In this document: positions 8,076 through 14,305 of the stretch, piece by piece
Numbering within the stretch: position 1 is the stretch's first letter
Layout of the letters: each line of letters starts with the position of its first letter
Position numbers and translations under genes: made by a program
Assembly: GCA_023413555.1 (NCBI GenBank)
Contig: JAEZPG010000057.1
Location: forward strand, 1 to 23,320
Direction: 5' to 3'
Origin: Bacillota bacterium
GTDB taxonomy: Bacteria; Bacillota; Clostridia; Lachnospirales; Lachnospiraceae
DNA: 23,320 nt
Notes under the pieces: model-generated
Told to the model about the DNA's origin: nothing
What the model saw: only the letters and a program-made list of their open reading frames with translations
Databases searched by the model: none

Positions 8076-10673
8076 ATGAAAAAAAGAAGAATAGTAACAT
8101 ATATTGTCGCTGCGCTTAGTTTAAGTATATTTATGTTCCTGTTTTTACAGGATTCAAATGCTTTGGCAGTAAAAACAGGAAAAGTAACAGTAAACAAATT
8201 AAATGTTCGAACGAATGCAGGCACAAAATATAATGTTCTAAAGGCAAATGGAAAAAAGGTTCAGTTGAATAAGAATACAACGGTAACAATTCTCAAAGAA
8301 AAAAGTGGATGGTATTATGTTTCATTTACATATAATAAAAAATCTTTAAAGGGTTATGTTAATAAAACATATGTAGGATCCATAAAGACAACTTCAAGTG
8401 CTACGCCAATAACAACTACCACCAAAACAGGTACAGTCAATGATGGTCCCGTTAATGTTCGTAAAGGAGCTGGGACATCGTATGCAAGGGTAACTAGTGG
8501 AGGCAAAAATGTTTCCTTAAAGAAGGGTGCAAAGGTTATTATCTACAGTGAACATACTGGTTGGTACTATGTTAGCGCAACTTTTGAGAATAAGACTATA
8601 AAGGGTTATGTATCAAAGACATTTGTTACAGTAGACTCCTCTAGTAAAGCCCCAACTACAACTACTACTTCTTCTCTTAAGTATAAGCTTGCTGCTAAGA
8701 CAAGGGATTCTTTAAAGGTGCGAACAGCTGCAAGTACGAAAGCTTCTCAGTTAAAGTACAATAAAGTAAATGTTGTTTTAAAGAAGTCCCAGACAGTTTA
8801 TCTTCGTAATGAAACAGTAAAGGATGGGAAGAAGTGGTATTATATCTCCTTTACCTACAGCGGTAAGACATGTTACGGCTGGGTTTCAGGAGATTATGTA
8901 CAGCTTACATTAAAATCTAAGATAAGTGCTTCGGTTCGTCCCACAACAGCCCAAATTTACAAAAATACGTCTTCGAAGATGACAATAAGTGGCACAGCTG
9001 TAAAATTGGATAAGAATACCAGCGTAACAATTACCAAGGAAGCCTACTCTAAGGGAGTAAGATATTATTATGTTAATTTTAAGTACAAGAATAAGTATTA
9101 TAATGGCTATATCAAAGCGTATGATGTGAATTTTAAAAAGGGGAGCAGCAGTACCACAACCCCAACCCCAACGCCGACCCCAACCCCAAAGCCAACATCG
9201 ACGCCGTCGCCAACCCCAAAGCCAACCCCAACACCAAGTGTGGAGCCACTACCACCTGCTAAGGTATTGTCAGAAGCAGAATTTACGAAGAAGATGAAAG
9301 CGGAAGGATTCCCTGCTGACTATATTACTTCTTTGTACAAGCTTCATAAAGTGCATCCATCTTGGACTTTTAAAGCATATAAGACTGGTTTTTCTTTTGA
9401 TTATGCTGTATCAAAACAAACCAACAAAAAAGGTGGAAATACAGTTCAGAGTCTTAAGTATCAATGGATATCGGATTGGGTGAGCGGCTCAGATAGTACG
9501 TCTGCCTATGATGTGTTAAATGATAAGCCGTATGTTGTAGATGGAAGTAACTGGGTGACCGCGTCTACAACAGCTATAAAATATTACATGGATCCACGAA
9601 ACTTCTTAAATGAATCCTATATCTTTATGTTTGAACATTTGAGTTATGATAAGGAAAGCCATACGAAGAACCTCATAGAAAATATGGCTAAAAATACACC
9701 ATTAGCAGGAAGCTTTACCTATACTAATAGTGCAGGCAAGAAGGTCACCATGTCCTATGTAGATGCTATTATGGATGCTGCCAATTATGCCGGTGTTAGT
9801 CCAGTGCATCTGATTGCAAGAATTAAGCAGGAAGTATTGACTAACGTTAATGGAAAGTTAGTTTTTACTAGTGCATGTACTGGAACTAGAAAAGGGTATG
9901 AAGGGTTGTACAATTTCTACAATATTGGGGCTTATGACTCCACAAACTCAGCAATTGAACATGGATTAAACTATGCTAAGAATGGTGGAAGTAATAAAAC
10001 TTTAAATGCTAATATGTTTATTCCGTGGGACAATCCATATAAAGCAATTATGGGTGGAGCAAGATTTATTGGAGATAGCTATATTGCAAAGGGACAGAAT
10101 AACCTGTATTTACAGAAGTATAATGTTTCCTCATATAAAACCCATAGTCATCAGTATATGACGAATATAATGGGCGCATACTCAGAAGCTGCAAAGGTCT
10201 ATAAAGGGTATAAAGATCTTGAAATGTTAGATATGGGAATGGTATTTACAATTCCTGTATTTACCAACATATCCAGCACGAAAGCGATTCATCCAGACAA
10301 AGTATCGGATTTGGATAAGAAGAATTTCAATTTCTATCTAAAGGATTTGAAAATCTATAACGGAACTACAACCTATGTGTCTAGCGATAAGAAGAATTTT
10401 ACTTTTAGAAGCTATGCACCAAGTTACACCATAAACAAGGATAAGGTTATAATTACTCCAACAGCTGCAGGCGCAGGTGCCAGTGTAACTAAAATAGTAG
10501 CAAAGCATGCAACCAGCGGGAAAGAGCAAGAATTCGAAGCATCATCTACCGTTAACCTAGCAAAGGGTGTAACTGTTACTTTAGAAAAAGGTATTACCAA
10601 TGTGAACATTACAGTGAAAGCTGCCAATGGTAAGACAAAAGAGTATGTAGTTAAGATTGAAAGAATAAGTTAA
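8076..10673 (+). CDS. Secreted SH3-domain glucosaminidase (cell-wall hydrolase)
   Basis: An 865-aa exported protein. Residues 1-31 form a signal peptide (MKKRR, hydrophobic core, ALA before the likely cut). Four SH3b-like repeats follow (about 33-102, 117-185, 203-276 and 281-354). The first three carry the VNVR/LKVRT and GWYYVS...GYV signatures; the fourth is more divergent. A Pro/Thr linker spans 356-394. A glucosaminidase-like domain spans about 397-705, with Glu586 in LIARIKQEVL as the likely catalytic acid. The C-terminal 750-863 looks like a cadherin-like beta-sandwich (TVTLEKGITNVNITV...KEYVVKI). The role is probably peptidoglycan cleavage during growth or division, with SH3 repeats binding the wall. 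The start at 8076 gives a clean signal peptide; the in-frame ATG at 8022 does not. The gene has its own terminator, and no convincing promoter was found in 7885-8075. Confidence 0.88.
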   Translation: MKKRRIVTYIVAALSLSIFMFLFLQDSNALAVKTGKVTVNKLNVRTNAGTKYNVLKANGKKVQLNKNTTVTILKEKSGWYYVSFTYNKKSLKGYVNKTYVGSIKTTSSATPITTTTKTGTVNDGPVNVRKGAGTSYARVTSGGKNVSLKKGAKVIIYSEHTGWYYVSATFENKTIKGYVSKTFVTVDSSSKAPTTTTTSSLKYKLAAKTRDSLKVRTAASTKASQLKYNKVNVVLKKSQTVYLRNETVKDGKKWYYISFTYSGKTCYGWVSGDYVQLTLKSKISASVRPTTAQIYKNTSSKMTISGTAVKLDKNTSVTITKEAYSKGVRYYYVNFKYKNKYYNGYIKAYDVNFKKGSSSTTTPTPTPTPTPKPTSTPSPTPKPTPTPSVEPLPPAKVLSEAEFTKKMKAEGFPADYITSLYKLHKVHPSWTFKAYKTGFSFDYAVSKQTNKKGGNTVQSLKYQWISDWVSGSDSTSAYDVLNDKPYVVDGSNWVTASTTAIKYYMDPRNFLNESYIFMFEHLSYDKESHTKNLIENMAKNTPLAGSFTYTNSAGKKVTMSYVDAIMDAANYAGVSPVHLIARIKQEVLTNVNGKLVFTSACTGTRKGYEGLYNFYNIGAYDSTNSAIEHGLNYAKNGGSNKTLNANMFIPWDNPYKAIMGGARFIGDSYIAKGQNNLYLQKYNVSSYKTHSHQYMTNIMGAYSEAAKVYKGYKDLEMLDMGMVFTIPVFTNISSTKAIHPDKVSDLDKKNFNFYLKDLKIYNGTTTYVSSDKKNFTFRSYAPSYTINKDKVIITPTAAGAGASVTKIVAKHATSGKEQEFEASSTVNLAKGVTVTLEKGITNVNITVKAANGKTKEYVVKIERIS
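9158..9237 (+). repeat. Pro/Thr-encoding low-complexity repeat
   Basis: A run of CCAACC/CCGACC-type triplet pairs encodes alternating Thr-Pro with occasional Lys and Ser. It is the flexible linker between the SH3 repeats and the catalytic domain, and is locally much richer in C than its surroundings. Such tracts are prone to slippage and length variation between strains. Confidence 0.8.
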
Positions 10674-10687
10674 TGTAGAATTAACAT

Positions 10688-10756
10688 AGAATAACGAGGA
10701 TTGAGTTACTTAAGAAGATGTAATCTTCCAAAGGACCATTCTCGTTATTCTTTTTC
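10688..10756 (+). terminator. Terminator after the SH3 glucosaminidase gene
   Basis: AGAATAACGAG (10688-10698) is exactly complementary to CTCGTTATTCT (10741-10751), followed by a T-rich tail. A second perfect stem, GAAGAT / ATCTTC (10714-10728), sits within the loop. Confidence 0.83.
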
Positions 10757-10785
10757 TTGCAAAATAGTGCAGAAATAGCTAAAAT
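10757..10785 (+). promoter_or_regulatory. Promoter of the cohesin-like protein gene
   Basis: TTGCAA (10757-10762), 17 bp, TAAAAT (10780-10785). It begins right where the upstream terminator ends, so the next gene can be transcribed separately from the glucosaminidase gene. Confidence 0.55.
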
Positions 10786-10816
10786 CTTTATATATCTAAT
10801 GACAGGAGAATAGCCT

Positions 10817-12097
10817 ATGAAGATGAGTAATAAATTATCCTGGTTTTTAACATTTATAATAGCTGCACTTGTAACATTGCCAGCTTTACCTGTAGCTGCA
10901 GCCAGTGCGTCCATCTCTATTTCTATGGTATCTGAACAGGCCATAGAGAATAATAACTGTACTCTGGCGGTATCAGTCTCAGCTAATACCACATTAGCTT
11001 CTGTAAACATGATTATTTCCTATGACAGTGAGTATCTTGAGCCTGTTAGTGAGAACAGTCTGTATGAGTTGAAGGATTCTACAATAATGATTAATGACCC
11101 TAATTTAAAGGAAAAGTTAGTACAAGAGCGTAAATACATATTACAATTTAAATTATTAAAAAAGGGGAAAACAACTATTTATATTGATGGAACACCTAAA
11201 ATCTATGATTCCTCTAATGGAGAGGCGTTATCCATATCCAAAAAAGAGTTTGAACTTTCTATATACGGTGAAGGCAAGAAATCGGACAATAATAAACTAG
11301 CTAGTTTTTCTGTAAAAGAGGGGACATTTAGCACCAAGTTTACTAAAGAAAAGACAGTATATGAGTTAATTGTTCCCTATGAAAACAGTAAAATCACTGT
11401 GACAGCAGAACCTGAGGACAGTGGTGCATCTGTTGCGATCATTGATAATGATAAGTTGCAGGTAGGTGCCAACAAGGTAGCAGTCATAGTTACCAGTGAG
11501 TCGGGGAAGGAAAGAGAATATACCATCTATGTAACTCGTGAATCCTTAGAAGATGGAATCCAGACAAATTCACCACCTCCTTCTATTACGCCAGAACCAT
11601 CAGACAGTGAAATAGTATCAGGTTCTCCAGTTCCTTTTCCTGGTAATACCTATCAGATAATGAAAGAAGAAGGACTTACATACTATAAAGGTAATACGAC
11701 GTATTTGCTTTTGGAACCATATGATGATACCAATGTTCCAAAGGGGTATAAAAAGATTATGTTAAAACTCTCTGACATAGAGGTGACTGCCTATGCAATG
11801 GATGGAAATAACTATCAGGATTTTGTGCTAATATATGCGAAGCAGGAAGGGAAGGACCCTGATTGGTATCAGTTTGATCAGAAGGAGGGTACCATACAGA
11901 GGTATAAAAGGATACCATTTACAGAAAATGAGGAAATGAAGTCTTCTAACCCTGCACTAGACGTACAAAAATACCAGGATAGAATCGATGTTTTAGGTAT
12001 TATTATGGGGATAGAAGCTTGTGCTGTAATCCTTTTACTTATTATAGTTACTAGAATGTATATGAAACAAAAGGGTTATAATGATGAATTAGAGTAA
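10817..12097 (+). CDS. Membrane-anchored surface protein with cohesin-like and cadherin-like domains
   Basis: A 426-aa protein. Residues 1-29 are a signal peptide ending in VAAAS. Residues about 31-150 resemble a cohesin-like fold, with alternating strands, a segment LASVNMIISYDSEYLEP and a KKGKTTIYI strand. Residues about 158-240 resemble a cadherin-like beta-sandwich (LASFSVKEGTFSTKF...TVTAEPEDSGA...KEREYTIYVTR), as in the glucosaminidase just upstream. A Pro/Ser linker spans 245-276, and a further globular part of unknown type spans 277-370. A transmembrane helix (about 392-412) ends in a short basic tail. The topology is therefore outside, one helix, short inside tail. AGGAGA precedes the start; ATG 10823 is an alternative. 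The function is probably structural or adhesive at the cell surface. The cohesin assignment is by pattern only; no dockerin partner is in the window. Confidence 0.78.
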   Translation: MKMSNKLSWFLTFIIAALVTLPALPVAAASASISISMVSEQAIENNNCTLAVSVSANTTLASVNMIISYDSEYLEPVSENSLYELKDSTIMINDPNLKEKLVQERKYILQFKLLKKGKTTIYIDGTPKIYDSSNGEALSISKKEFELSIYGEGKKSDNNKLASFSVKEGTFSTKFTKEKTVYELIVPYENSKITVTAEPEDSGASVAIIDNDKLQVGANKVAVIVTSESGKEREYTIYVTRESLEDGIQTNSPPPSITPEPSDSEIVSGSPVPFPGNTYQIMKEEGLTYYKGNTTYLLLEPYDDTNVPKGYKKIMLKLSDIEVTAYAMDGNNYQDFVLIYAKQEGKDPDWYQFDQKEGTIQRYKRIPFTENEEMKSSNPALDVQKYQDRIDVLGIIMGIEACAVILLLIIVTRMYMKQKGYNDELE

Positions 12098-12101
12098 TGA
12101 T

Positions 12102-12154
12102 AAAAACAACAGGAAATTAGTACAAACCAAGTACTATATTTTCCTGCTGTTTTT
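12102..12154 (+). terminator. Terminator after the surface protein gene
   Basis: AAAAACAACAGGAAA (12102-12116) pairs with TTTCCTGCTGTTTTT (12140-12154) with a single mismatch. An inner stem TAGTAC / GTACTA is present in the loop. The A- and T-tracts on both sides make it potentially bidirectional. Confidence 0.85.
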
Positions 12155-12198
12155 AATATAATAGAAATAAGCCGACATAACAGGTTTTGCAATAAACC

Positions 12199-12239
12199 TT
12201 GTAAGAGATAATATAATATGTTATACTACGTGTATAACA
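12199..12239 (+). promoter_or_regulatory. Promoter and candidate GntR operator of the mcsA-mcsB-clpC operon
   Basis: TTGTAA (12199-12204), 17 bp, TATACT (12222-12227) form a reasonable vegetative promoter. A perfect dyad with arms TGTTATAC (12219-12226) and GTATAACA (12232-12239) and a 5-bp spacer lies directly over the -10 box and the start region. This position suits repression by the first gene's GntR product (inference). No CtsR heptad (GGTCAAA) is present between 12155 and 12301. An alternative promoter, TTGCAA (12187-12192) with TAATAT (12209-12214), lies just upstream. Confidence 0.6.
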
Positions 12240-12301
12240 AATATAATAAGTTATTTTGTAAATTTGTGCTGAGTGTGTTGAAAAGGTATGGAGGCGGTTT
12301 T

Positions 12302-12676
12302 ATGATTTTGCGTATTGATTTTAATAGTGATGAAGCTTTATATATGCAACTATATAATCAAATAATAATGGGAATTGCTAATTCTGAGCTTCAGGAGGGA
12401 GAGAACCTTCCTTCTGTTCGTGACTTAGCAGATGATATTGGAATTAATATGCATACGGTAAACAAGGCTTACAGCATATTGCGTCAAGAGGGTTATCTGA
12501 AGTTAGATCGTAGAAAAGGTGCGGTAATAGCTATCGATATTGATAAGTATAATGCTTCGATAGAACTTATGGAAAATATTAAAGTACTGATGGCTAAGGC
12601 GATATGTAAGGGAATCAGCAGTGATGAGGTTCATGAGATGATAGATGAGATCTATAGTAGCTTTGGTTGCCAGTAG
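12302..12676 (+). CDS. GntR-family (YtrA-type) transcriptional regulator
   Basis: A 124-aa DNA-binding regulator. The N-terminal ~75 residues are a GntR winged helix. They include the Q-(L/I)-Y-x-Q-I start and the PSVRDLADDIGINMHTVNKAYSILRQEGYL helix-turn-helix, then a wing ending RRKGAVI. The short C-terminal part (about 80-124) has only two helices, as in the YtrA subfamily, and no room for a metabolite-binding domain of the HutC or FadR type. The start at 12302 has GGAGGCGG upstream; the in-frame ATG at 12218 would overlap the promoter. It stands first in the operon with mcsA, mcsB and clpC, where most Firmicutes have ctsR. It probably represses its own operon through the dyad at 12219-12239. 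Confidence 0.92.
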   Translation: MILRIDFNSDEALYMQLYNQIIMGIANSELQEGENLPSVRDLADDIGINMHTVNKAYSILRQEGYLKLDRRKGAVIAIDIDKYNASIELMENIKVLMAKAICKGISSDEVHEMIDEIYSSFGCQ

Positions 12677-12701
12677 AGGACTGCCAGAATAGGAGGCGAT
12701 T

Positions 12702-13253
12702 ATGATGCTATGCGATAAATGCAAGAAGAAAGAAGCTACTATTTTTTATACAGAAATCGTAGACGGAGAGAAAACGGAGATGCATTATTGTGAGGATTGT
12801 GCAGCGGAGTGTACAAATTTTCAATTCAAATATATAGAGCATAATAAAGAGATATCATTGGGAGATTTGCTTTCCAGCATTCTTGGGAATTATTATAGTA
12901 ATCCACCGGTAAAGGAGGAATCAAAAGCAGCCGTGATACAATGTGACAAGTGTGGCATGACCTATGACGCTTTTTTACAAGGGGGAAGGTTTGGGTGTGC
13001 TGGCTGTTATGCCAGCTTTGGAAAACAATTAGAGAAAAGTCTTCGCCAGGTTCACGGTGCTTCCAGTCATGTTGGCAAAAGACCAAAGGGTTTTGTCAGT
13101 AAGACAGATAAGATTTTAAGTGATTTATCAGAGGTAGAGCGTCTATCTATTCAGCTACAGGATGCCGTGGAGAAGGAGGAATTTGAGCAGGCTGCCAAGC
13201 TTCGTGATACCATTCGTGCCCTAAAGGAAAAGGAGGAATCCACCAATGCTTAA
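12702..13253 (+). CDS. mcsA: McsA, activator of the protein arginine kinase
   Basis: A 183-aa protein with four CxxC pairs: Cys4/Cys7, Cys30/Cys33, Cys81/Cys84 and Cys99/Cys102. These form two zinc-ribbon-like modules. A C-terminal UVR-type helix pair (about 145-180, with EKEEFEQAAKLRDTIRALK) follows. McsA binds and stimulates the arginine kinase McsB, and its zinc sites sense metal or oxidative stress in Bacillus. AGGAGGCG precedes the start. The last 8 bases overlap mcsB (13246-13253), indicating translational coupling. All the cysteines expected of McsA are kept. Confidence 0.93.
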   Translation: MMLCDKCKKKEATIFYTEIVDGEKTEMHYCEDCAAECTNFQFKYIEHNKEISLGDLLSSILGNYYSNPPVKEESKAAVIQCDKCGMTYDAFLQGGRFGCAGCYASFGKQLEKSLRQVHGASSHVGKRPKGFVSKTDKILSDLSEVERLSIQLQDAVEKEEFEQAAKLRDTIRALKEKEESTNA

Positions 13254-14280
13254 ATGGTATGAGGAAAATGGAGTGAATGATGATGTTGTCATTTCAAGTA
13301 GAGTGCGTTTGGCACGTAATATAGCAAGATATCATTTTTCTAAGAAACTTACGGATGACAAGGCAGTTGCCTTAGTGGAGGAAGTGGAGAAAGCGTTTGC
13401 GCATTATTCCGATGAGACAGGGAAGTACTATGTATGTAAACCAGGTAGCTTATCAGAGACAGAACGTCTTGCAATGGTAGAGAGGCACATTTTAAGTCCT
13501 GCTATGAACAATAAGAAACAGGTTACAGGGCTTATTATGTCTGAAAATGAATCAACTACTATTATGGTAAATGAAGAGGATCATATAAGAATTCAGGCTC
13601 TTGCAGGGGGAATGAATATTGAAAAGGCCTTTCTTGCGGCCAATAAGCTAGACGATTATGCAGATGAGTTGTTAGGATTTGCCTTTGATGAGAAATATGG
13701 ATATCTAACCTCCTGTCCTACTAATGTAGGAACTGGACTTCGAGCATCATATATGGTGTTTTTACCAGCTTTAGGAGGAGCTAATAAGATTAATCGGCTT
13801 TCCGATGAAGTAGCCAAGTATGGTATCACGCTCCGTGGAATTTATGGGGAGGGAACCAATGGGCTAGGAAATATATATCAAATTAGTAATCAAAAGACAA
13901 TGGGAAGTACGGAGCAAGAGATCATCAATAACCTAAATAGTATTGTGAGTCAGGTTATTAAACAGGAACGTAAGCGTAGGGAATTCCTACTGACTAACAA
14001 CTACGACGAGATAGAAGATCAGGTATACCGTTCTTATGGTGTGCTCAAATATACAAGGCAGATTAACAGTAAAGATGCCATGACTTTACTGGCACAGATT
14101 AAATTTGGCGTTGATACAGGAATAATCAAGTTTACTGAGGACTTTCATATCTATGAGATGATGATGGCTATTCAACCGTATTCCTTACAATGTCATAATG
14201 GCAAATATGCGGGAAGTAATGTTAGAGATAAACTGCGGGCAGAATATCTCAATACGAATTTACCGAATATACTAAAATAA
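13246..14280 (+). CDS. mcsB: Protein arginine kinase McsB
   Basis: A 344-aa ATP:guanido phosphotransferase-type kinase that phosphorylates arginine residues on proteins, marking them for ClpC-ClpP degradation in Bacillus. Visible motifs include SSRVRLARN (17-25, nucleotide binding), EEDHIRIQ (110-117), and SCPTNVGTGLRAS (156-168) with the conserved active-site Cys157. NQKTMGSTEQE (215-225) follows, then an alpha-helical C-terminal part. The length is close to the Bacillus enzyme. It overlaps mcsA by 8 bases and is followed after 25 bp by clpC, the classical order. Confidence 0.95.
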   Translation: MLKWYEENGVNDDVVISSRVRLARNIARYHFSKKLTDDKAVALVEEVEKAFAHYSDETGKYYVCKPGSLSETERLAMVERHILSPAMNNKKQVTGLIMSENESTTIMVNEEDHIRIQALAGGMNIEKAFLAANKLDDYADELLGFAFDEKYGYLTSCPTNVGTGLRASYMVFLPALGGANKINRLSDEVAKYGITLRGIYGEGTNGLGNIYQISNQKTMGSTEQEIINNLNSIVSQVIKQERKRREFLLTNNYDEIEDQVYRSYGVLKYTRQINSKDAMTLLAQIKFGVDTGIIKFTEDFHIYEMMMAIQPYSLQCHNGKYAGSNVRDKLRAEYLNTNLPNILK

Positions 14281-14305
14281 GACACAAAAATAAGGAGGAA
14301 CGATT

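Noticed and set aside
9158..9237. Possible short direct-repeat array (CRISPR-like)
   Set aside because: The repeats are in-frame codons for a Thr-Pro linker, with no unique spacers of constant length.
10681..11010. 109-codon open frame on the minus strand
   Set aside because: It runs through the terminator hairpin and antisense to the signal peptide region of the surface protein gene; no plausible product.
12155..12301. CtsR-type heptad operator before the mcsA operon
   Set aside because: No GGTCAAA-like heptads were found on either strand; the only strong symmetry is the TGTTATAC/GTATAACA dyad.
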